Source: DATCMA01 sp036563645
Lineage (GTDB): Bacteria > Actinomycetota > Actinomycetes > Mycobacteriales > Micromonosporaceae
NCBI GenBank assembly: GCA_036563645.1
Contig: DATCMA010000058.1
Coordinates: forward strand, 62,001 to 126,000
Length of the DNA: 64,000 nucleotides
Reading direction: 5' to 3'
In this document: in pieces, positions 25,725 through 34,705 of the stretch
Numbering within the stretch: position 1 is the stretch's first letter
Layout: every line of letters begins with the position of its first letter
Notes under the pieces: generated by a model
Database searches by the model: none
Told to the model about the DNA's origin: nothing
The model's input: only the letters and a program-made list of their open reading frames with translations
Made by a program: the position numbers and the translations under genes

Positions 25725-27728
25725 TCACGCCGCGGAGGGCCCCACGTTGGTCCGCAACCGGATCACCTCCGTGACGTGGGCCACCGCGTCCGCCAGCGGC
25801 ACCCCGTTGCGCTGGGAGCCATCCCGGTACCGGAAGGAGACGGTGCGGTTGGCCACGTCCGTGTCGCCCGCGAGCACCATGAACGGGATCTTTTGCTGCT
25901 GCGCGTTGCGGATCTTCTTCTGCATCCGCTCCGCGGAGGTGTCCACCTCAGCGCGGACCCCCTCGGCGCGCAACGTGGCGACGAACTCCTCCAGGTACGG
26001 CACGTGATCGTCCCGGATCGGGATGCCGACCACTTGGACCGGCGCCAGCCACGCCGGGAAAGCCCCGGCGTAGTGCTCCGTGAGGATCCCGAAGAACCGC
26101 TCGATCGAGCCGAACAGGGCGCGGTGGATCATCACCGGCCGCTGCCGGCTGCCGTCGGCCGCTTGGTACTCCAAGCCGAACCGCTTGGGCTGGTTGAAGT
26201 CGAGCTGGATCGTCGACATCTGCCAGGAGCGCCCGATCGCGTCCTTGGCCTGCACGGAGATCTTTGGCCCGTAGAAGGCCGCCCCACCCGGATCCGGCAC
26301 CAGCTCCAGCCCGGAGCGCTCGGCGGCTTGGCGCAGCGCCTCGGTGGCGACCTCCCATTCCTCTGGATCGCCGATGAATTTGTCCGAATCGTCGCGTGTG
26401 GACAGCTCGAGGTAGAAGTCGGTGAGGCCGAAGTCCCGCAGCAGGTCGAGCACGAAGGTGAGCAAGGACTCGAGCTCGCCGGGCATCTGCTCGGGGGTGC
26501 AGTAGATGTGCGAGTCGTCCTGGGTGAGGCCGCGCACCCGGGTCAGACCGTGCACCACCCCGGACTTCTCGTACCGGTAGACCGTGCCGAACTCGAACAG
26601 CCGCAACGGCAGGTCACGGTACGAGCGCCCCCGCGAACGATAGATCAAGTTGTGCATAGGGCAGTTCATCGCCTTCAGCCGGTACTCCGCGCCCTCGAGC
26701 TCCATGGGCGGGAACATGGTGTCGGCGTAGTAGGGCAGGTGCCCCGAAGTGACGAACAGCCCGGCTTTCGTGATGTGCGGGGTGTAGACGAACTCGTACC
26801 CGGCCTCCTCGTGCCGCTTGCGGGAGTAGTCCTCGAGCTCCCGGCGGACGATACCGCCCTTCGGGTGGAAGACCGGCAGGCCGGAGCCCAGCTCCTCGGG
26901 GAACGAGAAGAGATCGAGCTGCACCCCGAGCTTGCGGTGGTCCCGGCGCTCGGCCTCCTCCAGCAGCTTGAGGTACGACTTGAGCGCCTCCTTGGTCGGC
27001 CAGGCCGTGCCGTAGATCCGCTGGAGCTGCGGGTTCTTCTCCGAGCCCCGCCAGTAGGCCGCGGCGGTACGCATCAACTTGAACGCCCCGATCAGCCGAG
27101 TGTCCGGCAGGTGGGGGCCCCGGCACAGGTCGGACCAGCACACCGTGCCGGTCGCCGGGTCGATGTTGTCGTAGATCGTGAGCTCGCCCTCGCCAACCTC
27201 CATCACCTGGCTGGCGTCGAGCCCCTCACCCTTGATCTCGACCAGCTCCAGCTTGTACGGCTCGTGGGCGAGCTCAGCCTTCGCCTCCTCGACCGACGCG
27301 AACCGGCGCCGCCGGAACCGCTGCCCCGACTTGATGATCTCGTGCATCCGCTTCTCAAGCTTCTCGAGATCATCTGGGGTGAAGGGCGCGGGGACGTCGA
27401 AGTCGTAGTAGAAGCCGTTGTCGATCGGCGGCCCAATGCCGAGCTTGGCCTCGGGGAAGAGGTCCTGCACCGCCTGGGCGAGGACGTGCGCGGTGGAGTG
27501 CCGCAAGACGGTGAGACCATCCGGGGAGTCCAGCGCGACGGGCTCGACGGTGGTCTCCTCCTCGGGGGCCCAGGCCAGGTCGCGTAGCCGCCCGCTCGGG
27601 TCGCGGACAACGACGATCGCGTGAGGGCCGGTGGTCGGCAACCCGGCGGCGGCCACCGCGTCGGCCGCCGTTGTCCCGGCCGGGACGACGAGAGGGTCGA
27701 CCGCGGCGGGGGTACGGGGCTGGGACAC
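25725..27728 (-). CDS. thrS: Threonyl-tRNA synthetase
   Basis: 667 aa class II synthetase. An N-terminal TGS-like domain (residues 1-65) precedes the editing domain with HSTAHVLAQAVQDLFP and HEPYKLELVE; the catalytic core has PMHNLIYRSRGRSYRDLPLR and motif 2 GVVHGLTRVRGLTQDDSHIYC (positions about 385-405); the C-terminal anticodon domain follows VVGIPIRDDHVPYL. Start GTG at 27728 with GAAGGAG upstream. No T-box leader is apparent. It ends with the hairpin at 25694-25722, so the HIT-pgsA genes need their own promoter. Confidence 0.97.
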   Translation of the reverse strand: MSQPRTPAAVDPLVVPAGTTAADAVAAAGLPTTGPHAIVVVRDPSGRLRDLAWAPEEETTVEPVALDSPDGLTVLRHSTAHVLAQAVQDLFPEAKLGIGPPIDNGFYYDFDVPAPFTPDDLEKLEKRMHEIIKSGQRFRRRRFASVEEAKAELAHEPYKLELVEIKGEGLDASQVMEVGEGELTIYDNIDPATGTVCWSDLCRGPHLPDTRLIGAFKLMRTAAAYWRGSEKNPQLQRIYGTAWPTKEALKSYLKLLEEAERRDHRKLGVQLDLFSFPEELGSGLPVFHPKGGIVRRELEDYSRKRHEEAGYEFVYTPHITKAGLFVTSGHLPYYADTMFPPMELEGAEYRLKAMNCPMHNLIYRSRGRSYRDLPLRLFEFGTVYRYEKSGVVHGLTRVRGLTQDDSHIYCTPEQMPGELESLLTFVLDLLRDFGLTDFYLELSTRDDSDKFIGDPEEWEVATEALRQAAERSGLELVPDPGGAAFYGPKISVQAKDAIGRSWQMSTIQLDFNQPKRFGLEYQAADGSRQRPVMIHRALFGSIERFFGILTEHYAGAFPAWLAPVQVVGIPIRDDHVPYLEEFVATLRAEGVRAEVDTSAERMQKKIRNAQQQKIPFMVLAGDTDVANRTVSFRYRDGSQRNGVPLADAVAHVTEVIRLRTNVGPSAA

Positions 27729-27908
27729 GGTAACTCCTTCGCTCGGACGTGCCGGGAATGCTCCCGGGCTCGACAGGACGGGCCGGTGACGATCCGGCTT
27801 CCCGATGCTATTCGGTCCCGATTGTCGCGCTCGCGTGGGCGCGGCCCGTTCCCGACGCGCGCACTCCGGCGCCCCGGCCCGTGCCCCGCCACGGCGGGCG
27901 AACGGGAC

Positions 27909-28823
27909 TTAGGGCACCCAATCCGGCAACGGCTCCCGGGCGGCGACCCACGGGGCGGGCACGCCACCTGGGGTATCGACCCCGGTGTACGCCGCGACGA
28001 TCCCGCCGACGATCGCCGCGGTGGTGTCGGTATCGCCGCCGACCGCCACACAGCTGCGGATCGCCTGCGGATAGTCGTCGAGGAAGGTGGCCGCCACCCA
28101 GAGGGTGAAGGGAACGGTGTCCTGGGCGGTCGCCGCGGAACCGTTGCCCAGCTCGCGCGCCACCGCATCCACGGGCTGGCCGAGAAGGGTCCGCGCCCGC
28201 TGCACGCCCGCGCGGACCTCGCCCGGGCCGGCGAGCGCGTCGATGACCGCCGTCAGCAGCTCTTCCGGGTCCGGTCGGCGGCCCGCCAGCCGAGCCCTCG
28301 CGGCGACGGAAGCGGCGACCGCGACGGCCACCCCACCCGCGATCCCCTCGGGGTGGGCGTGGGTGACCTCCGAGGCCGCCACCGCTTCGGCCGCCGCCCG
28401 GGTTGGCGCGTCCGCGAAGTAGGCCCCAAGCGGCGCGATCCGCATCGCCGCCCCATTGCCGCACGAGCCTTCGCCGCCAAAGGCGGAGGACGCGGCGGTC
28501 GACCAGGGGGTACCGGCCCGGATGAGCCCCAGGACCCGCAGCGCGCCCGAGCCGTACCCGCGGTGGACGGTGCACCGATGCGCGAAGGCGGCGGCCAACT
28601 CATCCCGGTCGATCGCGCCGCGCGTGGCGAGCATAGCGACGATCGAACAGGCCATCTCGCTGTCGTCCGTCCACTCCCAGACGGAACCGGACAGCTCACC
28701 CTCGGTCAGCTCCTCCGGGTGCGCGCAGCCGGCGCCCAGCGCGTCCCCGACCGACAGTCCCGTCAAGCTGTCCCGCGCGAGCGCTAACCGGACATTCGCG
28801 TCGAGGGGACCGGTCACATTCAT
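27909..28823 (-). CDS. ADP-ribosylglycohydrolase family protein
   Basis: 304 aa DraG/ARH-type hydrolase. The metal-binding signatures are intact: WTDDSEMACS (residues 50-59) and late GGDTDTTAAIVGG, with the middle CGNGAAMRIAPLG. Enzymes of this family remove ADP-ribose from proteins or nucleic acids using two Mg or Mn ions. No ADP-ribosyltransferase gene is in the window, so the target is unknown. It is divergent from the response regulator gene with only 68 bp between, suggesting shared control. Confidence 0.9.
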   Translation of the reverse strand: MNVTGPLDANVRLALARDSLTGLSVGDALGAGCAHPEELTEGELSGSVWEWTDDSEMACSIVAMLATRGAIDRDELAAAFAHRCTVHRGYGSGALRVLGLIRAGTPWSTAASSAFGGEGSCGNGAAMRIAPLGAYFADAPTRAAAEAVAASEVTHAHPEGIAGGVAVAVAASVAARARLAGRRPDPEELLTAVIDALAGPGEVRAGVQRARTLLGQPVDAVARELGNGSAATAQDTVPFTLWVAATFLDDYPQAIRSCVAVGGDTDTTAAIVGGIVAAYTGVDTPGGVPAPWVAAREPLPDWVP

Positions 28824-28891
28824 CGAGACCTCTCAAATCTTGCCCGTTTGCCGCATGCACGAAGGCTTGTCAGACCAAGTACGGTCTTCGC

Positions 28892-29581
28892 ATGGCCACC
28901 GTGCTTCTCGTCGAGGACGACCACGTCGTGCGCGGCGCCATGATGCGATCGTTGACCGACCGCGGACACGCTGTCCACGCGGTGGGGACCGCCCTCGACG
29001 CCCTGCGTCGGGTCGCGAAGCAGGCGCCCGATCTGGTGGTGCTCGACCTCGGCCTGCCCGACCTCGACGGCGCCGACGCGCTGCGGATGCTCCGCGGCAT
29101 CACGGACATCCCCATCATCATCGCGACGTGCCGTGACGACGAGCAGTCCGTCGTCCAGCTGCTGCGCGCCGGCGCCGACGACTACATGGTCAAGCCCTTC
29201 ACGGGCGCGCACCTCGACGCCCGGATTACCAGCGTCCTGCGCCGAGCGGGCCGAGCGACCCGGATCGACCAGCCCGTCGTCTACGAGGTGGGGGGCCTGC
29301 GGGTGGATGTCGGGGAGCGCACCGCGTACCTCGACGGCGTGCCTCTCTCGCTGACCCGCAAGGAGTTCGATCTCTTGGCCTACCTCGCCGCCCGTCCCGG
29401 TCGCGTGGTCTCCCGCCGCGAGCTCTTGGAGGAGGTATGGCGCCAGCCGTCGATCGGCGAGGACCAGACCATCGACGTTCATCTGTACTGGCTGCGTCGA
29501 AAGATGGGCGAGTCCGCGGCGAAGCCCCGATACCTGCACACCGTGCGGGGGGTCGGATTCCGGTTGGTGGCCCCGGACTGA
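28892..29581 (+). CDS. OmpR-family response regulator
   Basis: 229 aa. Receiver domain with acidic VEDD (residues 7-10), phosphoacceptor Asp52 in LVVLDLGLPDL and the conserved Lys in DDYMVKPF; C-terminal winged helix (residues 130-227) with LTRKEFDLLAYLAARPG and HTVRGVGFRLV. A short inverted repeat AGACC-6-GGTCT lies at 28872-28887, just before the start codon, and could be an autoregulatory site. The kinase follows directly with stop and start overlapping. Confidence 0.95.
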   Translation: MATVLLVEDDHVVRGAMMRSLTDRGHAVHAVGTALDALRRVAKQAPDLVVLDLGLPDLDGADALRMLRGITDIPIIIATCRDDEQSVVQLLRAGADDYMVKPFTGAHLDARITSVLRRAGRATRIDQPVVYEVGGLRVDVGERTAYLDGVPLSLTRKEFDLLAYLAARPGRVVSRRELLEEVWRQPSIGEDQTIDVHLYWLRRKMGESAAKPRYLHTVRGVGFRLVAPD

Positions 29582-30993
29582 GGATCGCCTTAGCGTTCCT
29601 CACCGCCGCTGTGGCTGGCCTGACGGCGCTGGTGTTCCTCATCCCGCTCGGGACCCTGATGGACCGCCACGCCCGCGCCGAGGCGCTCGCCGACGCGGCG
29701 CGCCGCGCTGGGGTCGTCGCGGGCGCCCTCGCCGTCAATCCCTCCGCCAAAGCCCTGTCCACTGTGCGCGACACGCCGCACGCCCCCGCGGCGGACCGCC
29801 TCGCGGTGCACGGCTTGCCGGAGGGCGGCGAACCGCGAGCCGACGCGCGCACCGTCGACCGAGCCCGCGCGGACGGTCCACTCACCGCGGCCGTGCCCGG
29901 TGGTGTGGTGCACGTACAGCCAGTGCCGGGGCAGTCTCTCGTCGTCGAGGTCTTCGTACCGGAATCCGAGCTGAGCGCGGGCCGGTGGCCGTGGCTCGTG
30001 GGGGCCGCCCTCGCGCTCGTGGTCGTTGCGGTCGCGCTGGTCGACCGGTACGCCGCCCGCGCGGTCGCCGCGGTTCGCACACTGATCGACGCCGCGACCC
30101 GGATGGGCGAGGGGGACCTCACCGTCCGCGTCACCCCCTCCGGCCCACGAGAGATCGCCGAGGCCGGCTACACGTTCAACCGCATGGCCGAACGCCTCGC
30201 CGCCGCGCGCGCCGACGAACGGGAATTGGTCGCCGACCTCTCCCACCGGCTGCGCACTCCCCTCACCGTGCTCCGCCTCGACGCCGACGCCCTGGACTCC
30301 GACGACACCAGCGTCGGCACCTACTCCGCCGCCGAGCTCGACCGTCGCCGCACGATCCGGCGGATCCGCCAGGCCATCGCCACCCTCGAAGGCGAAGTCG
30401 ACGTCTTGATCAACACGACGCGCAAGGCGGTGGCGCAGGAGAGCGGCCCGGAGATCTGCGACGTGAGCGAGGTGGTCCGCGAGCGGATGAAATTCTGGTC
30501 CGCCCTCGCCGAAGACCAAAACCGCCCGCACCGGGTGCTCGGCGCGCACGTGCGCATCCCGGTCAAAGTGCAGCGGGCGGAGCTCGCGGCGGCGCTCGAC
30601 GCCATCCTCGGCAACGTCTTCCGCTACACCCCGCAGGGCACGGCGTTCGAGGTGGCGGTCAGCCGACGCAACGACGGATATGTCGCGATCCGCATCGACG
30701 ACGCGGGTCCGGGAATCGCCAACCCTGACCGAGCCCTGCGGCGCGGCGCGAGCGACACGGGGTCAACCGGGCTGGGCTTAGACATCGCGAAACGCGTCGC
30801 CCAGCAGGCCAACGGATCGGTGAGCATCGACCGCGCGGCGCTCGGTGGCGCGAGCGTGGTCATGCTGCTCGCCGACGCGGAGGCGAAGCCGCGACCGGTG
30901 AGTCGCTTCGGCCTCGTCGGCCGTCGGGCACGGGAGCGGGAGTCCGGGCGGCGCCGCTGGCCGCGCCAGCGTGGCGCCGATGACGAGTGGTGA
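29578..30993 (+). CDS. Sensor histidine kinase with possible CTG start
   Basis: About 471 aa. TM1 (LRIALAFLTAAVAGLTALVF) begins right after the regulator's stop; a roughly 115-residue extracellular domain, TM2 (WLVGAALALVVVAVALV), HAMP, the H box LVADLSHRLRTPLTVLRLD, N box LGNVFRYTPQG, and G boxes DDAGPGI and GSTGLGLDIAK follow. The C-terminus is Arg rich. No ATG, GTG or TTG lies between the regulator stop and TM1: CTG at 29578 forms a CTGA overlap with the TGA stop, with GGTGG 7 nt upstream. The alternative is ATG at 29437, which would overlap the regulator by 145 bp. Start uncertain; gene certain. Confidence 0.85.
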   Translation: MRIALAFLTAAVAGLTALVFLIPLGTLMDRHARAEALADAARRAGVVAGALAVNPSAKALSTVRDTPHAPAADRLAVHGLPEGGEPRADARTVDRARADGPLTAAVPGGVVHVQPVPGQSLVVEVFVPESELSAGRWPWLVGAALALVVVAVALVDRYAARAVAAVRTLIDAATRMGEGDLTVRVTPSGPREIAEAGYTFNRMAERLAAARADERELVADLSHRLRTPLTVLRLDADALDSDDTSVGTYSAAELDRRRTIRRIRQAIATLEGEVDVLINTTRKAVAQESGPEICDVSEVVRERMKFWSALAEDQNRPHRVLGAHVRIPVKVQRAELAAALDAILGNVFRYTPQGTAFEVAVSRRNDGYVAIRIDDAGPGIANPDRALRRGASDTGSTGLGLDIAKRVAQQANGSVSIDRAALGGASVVMLLADAEAKPRPVSRFGLVGRRARERESGRRRWPRQRGADDEW

Positions 30994-31296
30994 CTCATGG
31001 TCACGCTGCGTCCACAGTGGCGTAACGGTCCGATCCCTCACCAATCTGGGATAAGCCCAAAAATTGAGAACTTTCTTAGGTCTGCCTTAACGCCGTTCCG
31101 TCGACGGGCGTGACGTGTCACCATCGATGGCGATCCCCACCCCGCTCCCGGACCGCAGCCCGCGAACCCACCCACCCCGGTCCGTGGAGCGACGGGCGCG
31201 GCGAGCGCGGTTTCTCTCGTCACCGGCTGCTCTCGCCGCGCCCGACCACGCCCGTCCCCCACCCAGTGGTGTGAGAGCGACGCGCACGGCCCGCGG
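30994..31296. other. Intergenic region between kinase and deaminase genes
   Basis: About 300 bp between convergent genes. An AT-richer block near 31050-31090 stands out; no gene, hairpin or repeat can be supported. Confidence 0.4.
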
Positions 31297-32340
31297 TCAC
31301 AGCGCGGCGGCGTCGCTCTCCACGCTGTGCGCCACGTACGCGTCGATCTCCGCCAGAATCCGGGCTTTCTCGGCGTCGGGGAGGAACGAGGCGGTCACCG
31401 CGTTGCGGGCCAACGTCGCGATCCCCTCACGCCCCCAGCCGAGGAGTCGGGCGGCGATGGCGTACTCGTCGGTGAGCGTGGTGCCGAACATCGGTGGATC
31501 GTCGCTGTTGATGGTGACGAGGAGTCCGGCCTCCACCATGCGGGGCAGCGGGTGCTCCGCGAGGCTGGGCACCGCGCGGGTGCGCACGTTGGAGGTCGGG
31601 CAGACCTCCATGGCGATGCGCTGCTCGGCGAGGTACTCCAGCAGGACGGGGTCGTCGACGCACGAGATGCCGTGGCCGATCCGCTCGGCGCCGAGCTCGC
31701 GCACCGCCTCCCATATGGACTGTGGCCCGGTGGTCTCCCCGGCGTGCGGCACCGAGCGCAGCCCGGCCGCGCGCGCCTGATCGAAGTACGGCTTGAACTG
31801 CGCGCGAGGCACCCCGACCTCGGGGCCGCCGAGCCCAAAGCTGATCAACCCCGCCGGTTGCTCCTCCAGCGCGATGCGCAGCGTCTCCTCGGCGGCGCGC
31901 AACCCCGCCTCTCCGGGGATGTCAAAACACCAGCGCAGCACGACGCCGAGCTCCGCCTCGGCCCGTACGCGCGCGTCCTCGATCGCCTCGCAGAACGCGC
32001 GGGCCGGGATGCCGCGGCGCACGTGGGAGTACGGCGTGATGGTGAGCTCGGCGTAGCGCACCTGCTGCCGCGCCAGCTCCCGGGCCACCTCATAGGTGAG
32101 GAGCCACACGTCCTCCTCGTCACGAATGAGATCCACGACGCTGAGGTAGACCTCAATGAAGTGGGCGAAATCCCGGAACACGAAGTAGTCGGCCAGCGCC
32201 GCCGGATCCGCCGGCACGGGGGTGTGGCCCTCGTGCCGAGCGGCGAGCTCCGCGACGATCCGCGGCGAGGCGGACCCCACGTGGTGGACGTGCAGCTCGA
32301 CCTTCGGTAGCCCGGCGATGAAGGCGGTCAGCTCGGTCAC
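31297..32340 (-). CDS. Adenosine-deaminase-family enzyme, probably 6-aminodeoxyfutalosine deaminase
   Basis: 347 aa amidohydrolase. Metal site: HVHHVGSASP (residues 17-26), SVPHAGE, GHGISCVDDP and the late SDDPPMFGT. The first motif is HVHHVGS rather than the HLHLDGS of true adenosine deaminases; together with FGLGGPEVGVPR and RWCFDIPGEAG this matches the Streptomyces and Acidothermus COG1816 enzymes shown to deaminate 6-aminodeoxyfutalosine in the futalosine route to menaquinone. The match is recalled from the literature rather than aligned. Start ATG or GTG at 32340 near GGAGAGGGAGC. Adenosine deamination remains possible. Confidence 0.88.
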   Translation of the reverse strand: MTELTAFIAGLPKVELHVHHVGSASPRIVAELAARHEGHTPVPADPAALADYFVFRDFAHFIEVYLSVVDLIRDEEDVWLLTYEVARELARQQVRYAELTITPYSHVRRGIPARAFCEAIEDARVRAEAELGVVLRWCFDIPGEAGLRAAEETLRIALEEQPAGLISFGLGGPEVGVPRAQFKPYFDQARAAGLRSVPHAGETTGPQSIWEAVRELGAERIGHGISCVDDPVLLEYLAEQRIAMEVCPTSNVRTRAVPSLAEHPLPRMVEAGLLVTINSDDPPMFGTTLTDEYAIAARLLGWGREGIATLARNAVTASFLPDAEKARILAEIDAYVAHSVESDAAAL

Positions 32341-32393
32341 GCGCTCCCTCTCCCATGACGCTGAGCGGAGGAGACACGAGGGTATCGCGCCAC

Positions 32394-32427
32394 CTCCGCG
32401 CGCCAGGCGGTGGCGGTGCGCGCGGAG
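32394..32427 (-). terminator. Hairpin terminator after the lipoprotein operon
   Basis: 10-bp perfect stem CTCCGCGCGC with its complement and a 14-nt loop, about 20 bp beyond the LprG-like gene stop. Confidence 0.5.
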
Positions 32428-32445
32428 CGTGCCGGGCCAGGGCGC

Positions 32446-33162
32446 TCAGCGCGGCGGCTCGATGACGACCGGTTCGTCGAACTGGACGAAATCCACCGTG
32501 ATCGTCCCCGTCTGGTTGCGGACCGGCAGCTCGATCCGCTGCGGCAGCCGCCGATCGTCCCCGATCCACATCGTCCCGGTGATCTTCTCATTGATCCCGG
32601 GCACGAGAGTGGTGAGCGCCCGAGTGTCGAAAGTGGCCCGCACCCGATACGCCGCCCTGGCCGGGTCGTACGCCTCGGTCCGCGCGTCGTGGGCGGTGGC
32701 GAAGAGGTGGGCGAGGCCACGCTCGGGATCGAGCAACGCGGTCGGGTCGTAGACCGCGGCGGCCGTCGTCAGCGGCACCTGCCGCCAGTCGCCGCCGCCG
32801 ACGCGGACGTACGCCGTGTCCCCCACGGCGACGAACTCCGCCTCCGGGGAATCGACGTCCCGGGCGAGCCGAGCTCGCCCTTCGGCTTCTCCGGACCGGG
32901 TCACCACCCCGTGGGCGCCCGTGATGCCGAGCATCTCCCCCGCCCCGCTGGTGCTGATGTCAAACCGCACCGTCTGGACAGCGCGCAACTCGGCCGCGGC
33001 CGCGCTGAGTAGGTCCGCCGCGGCGGGCAGCGACTCCCCGCTCTCCCGCGCCGCCTCGCGGCGCGGGCAGCCCATGGTGAGGAGCAGCACGGCGACGAGG
33101 GCCGCCGCCGACACGACCGCTCGCCACGTCGTCCCAACGCCCCGCACGGTCAACTCGGCCAC
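32446..33162 (-). CDS. LppX/LprG-family lipoprotein
   Basis: 238 aa. An N-terminal signal (VSAAALVAVLLLTMGC, lipobox Cys near residue 30) is followed by a LppX_LprAFG-type domain: AAELRAVQTVRFDIS, VAVGDTAYVRVGGGDWRQVP and MWIGDDRRLPQRIEL. In mycobacteria such proteins carry acylated glycolipids across the envelope. The lipobox has Thr at -3, slightly unusual. GTG at 33162 is used; it lies inside the end of the DUF4235 gene, consistent with coupling. Last gene of a four-gene operon. Confidence 0.82.
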   Translation of the reverse strand: MAELTVRGVGTTWRAVVSAAALVAVLLLTMGCPRREAARESGESLPAAADLLSAAAAELRAVQTVRFDISTSGAGEMLGITGAHGVVTRSGEAEGRARLARDVDSPEAEFVAVGDTAYVRVGGGDWRQVPLTTAAAVYDPTALLDPERGLAHLFATAHDARTEAYDPARAAYRVRATFDTRALTTLVPGINEKITGTMWIGDDRRLPQRIELPVRNQTGTITVDFVQFDEPVVIEPPR

Positions 33163-33407
33163 TGTCCCGTCAACCGCCGGAATCCACTGGCCCCAGCCCG
33201 ATCGACAGCAGCCCGGATCAGGCCGAGGATCGCGCCGTGCAGCGTCGCGGCGGCCAGGATCTCCCCCCATCCCCGCCGCTCGTCGGTGGCGCTGGGCGCC
33301 TCACCATCGCCCGACGCCAGCCGCCACACGGTTCGGAACGCCGCGCTGGCGAGCGCGCTCGCCGCGAGGCTGAGCGCCACCCCCACAGGCTTGTAGAGCT
33401 TGCTCAC
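33150..33407 (-). CDS. DUF4235 membrane protein
   Basis: 85 aa. It begins MSKLYKPVGVALSLAASALA, the recognisable DUF4235 start, with two membrane-leaning helices (residues 6-25 and 50-68). Function unknown. It overlaps the DUF3618 gene by 4 bp and the lipoprotein gene by 13 bp, so the group is translated together. Confidence 0.88.
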   Translation of the reverse strand: MSKLYKPVGVALSLAASALASAAFRTVWRLASGDGEAPSATDERRGWGEILAAATLHGAILGLIRAAVDRAGASGFRRLTGQWPS

Positions 33408-33688
33408 CGGCGCCTCCTTCGCCGCACGAACACCACGACCACTGCCGCGGCGCCCACCGCGGCCACGATGAGTGGCAGGCGCCAGCGCGAGTGGCCGCCG
33501 CGCGCCTGATGACCCGCGTGGCTCGCCTGGCCCCGAACCCGTTGCCAGGTGCGGTGCGCCGACGTGCGAAGCCGCGCCTTGACGTCAGCCTTCTCGGCCA
33601 ACGCCTGCACCGTCTCGCCGAGCTCCGCGCGCGTCTGCCGGATCTGCGCGCGCAGCGCGTCACGATTGCCCGTGCCGTCGGCGCTCAT
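33404..33688 (-). CDS. DUF3618 membrane protein
   Basis: 94 aa. The N-terminal motif LRAQIRQTRAELGETVQALA is DUF3618; a single C-terminal helix (LPLIVAAVGAAAVVVVFV) ends with six arginines, suggesting a C-terminal anchor with cytoplasmic helices. It overlaps both neighbours by 4 bp. Found with holin-like and DUF4235 genes across actinobacteria; role in the envelope is inferred only. Confidence 0.88.
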   Translation of the reverse strand: MSADGTGNRDALRAQIRQTRAELGETVQALAEKADVKARLRTSAHRTWQRVRGQASHAGHQARGGHSRWRLPLIVAAVGAAAVVVVFVRRRRRR

Positions 33689-34107
33689 CCACGCCCCCGG
33701 CTCTTCACGGCGTCACTGACCGTCCGCACGTCGGCCCGGACACCATCGGTGACCGCCTTCGGTACCGGCGACCCCGCCTGCTTGATCCGGTGCCGCCCCG
33801 CCAGCAGGAGCAGCCCACTGCTGGCGAAGGCCACCACCGCGACGATCACCGCTGCCAGCCAGGCCGGCATGGCGAGCGCGAGCGCGAGCACCGCCGCGAC
33901 GATCAACGTGCCGATCCCGCAGAACGCGAGCACCCCGCCCGCGCCGGCGAGCCCCATCCCGACGCCGGCTTGCCGGGCCTTATCCGCGATCTCCAGTCGG
34001 GCCAGGGTGAGCTCGTCCCGGACGAGTCGGGAGATCTGCTCCGTCGCTTGCTGCACCAACTTGGCCGTGGACTGCGCAGACGCCGGCCGGTCGAGCACAT
34101 CGGCCAT
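33685..34107 (-). CDS. Phage-holin-superfamily membrane protein
   Basis: 140 aa. The soluble N-terminus TAKLVQQATEQISRLVRDEL is the signature of actinobacterial phage_holin_3_6 / DUF1469 proteins and is followed by two hydrophobic segments (GAGGVLAFCGIGTLIVAAVL and WLAAVIVAVVAFASSGLLLL). The name reflects fold only; no lysin or phage gene is nearby. First gene of the operon, with ATG at 34107 after AGAAGGAGGACACC. Confidence 0.88.
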   Translation of the reverse strand: MADVLDRPASAQSTAKLVQQATEQISRLVRDELTLARLEIADKARQAGVGMGLAGAGGVLAFCGIGTLIVAAVLALALAMPAWLAAVIVAVVAFASSGLLLLAGRHRIKQAGSPVPKAVTDGVRADVRTVSDAVKSRGRG

Positions 34108-34198
34108 GGTGTCCTCCTTCTCCGGTTACCCGGCACGTATGCCCCGCTGACCGGGCCGGCAATCCTCGCGGGGGACCGCGGGTGGACGAACCGCGGGA

Positions 34199-34546
34199 CT
34201 AGGCGCGTCCGATCCGGATGGACACCTGGCTGTCGGTGACCCGGTCGAGGGTCACGGCGAGCCCGGCGACCTCGACGCCCTCCTGGTCGTGGGTGAGGGT
34301 GAGCCGCTCGCCGGCGACCTCCACGGTCACGGTCGAGCCGTCCACGCGGACGAGCCGAGCCTCGATGCCGAGCACATGGGCGCTCACCTCGACGCCGCGA
34401 TCGAACGTGACGACGCAGGAGTCCAGGCCACAGTCAGTCTCGACTCCCTCGCCGCTACAGCCGGCGAGCAGCGCGGCGGTGAGGGCGAGACTGGCGGCCA
34501 GGCCGTGACGGGCGGGCTTCGGGAGACGAGAGAAACGCCTGATCAC
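34199..34546 (-). CDS. Small secreted lipoprotein
   Basis: 115 aa. A basic start and hydrophobic helix end in a good lipobox (ALTAALLAGCSG), so the mature protein is lipid-anchored. The mature part contains CGLDSCVVTFDRGVEVSAHV and repeated Val-rich beta strands. No family is recognised. GTG at 34546 is chosen to give a normal signal peptide; no clear ribosome binding site. Stands alone between operons. Confidence 0.6.
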   Translation of the reverse strand: MIRRFSRLPKPARHGLAASLALTAALLAGCSGEGVETDCGLDSCVVTFDRGVEVSAHVLGIEARLVRVDGSTVTVEVAGERLTLTHDQEGVEVAGLAVTLDRVTDSQVSIRIGRA

Positions 34547-34705
34547 GGATGTGAGCGTACGGAATCGACGCGAGGTGACCACCGACGCGCGCCGCCGGCT
34601 CGGCTCGGCACCCAGGTGACACTGCGTCGCCATCAGACGACGAGCCGCAGCGAACACCCCCGAGGGGATCTACCCTGAAGGTGCCTGGAAGGGGGTGCGC
34701 GACCG

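Noticed and set aside
25167..27587. 806-codon plus-strand frame opposite thrS
   Set aside because: Antisense shadow of thrS with no recognisable domain.
33685..34107. Prophage holin
   Set aside because: No lysin, integrase or structural phage gene nearby; the family is a general actinobacterial membrane protein.
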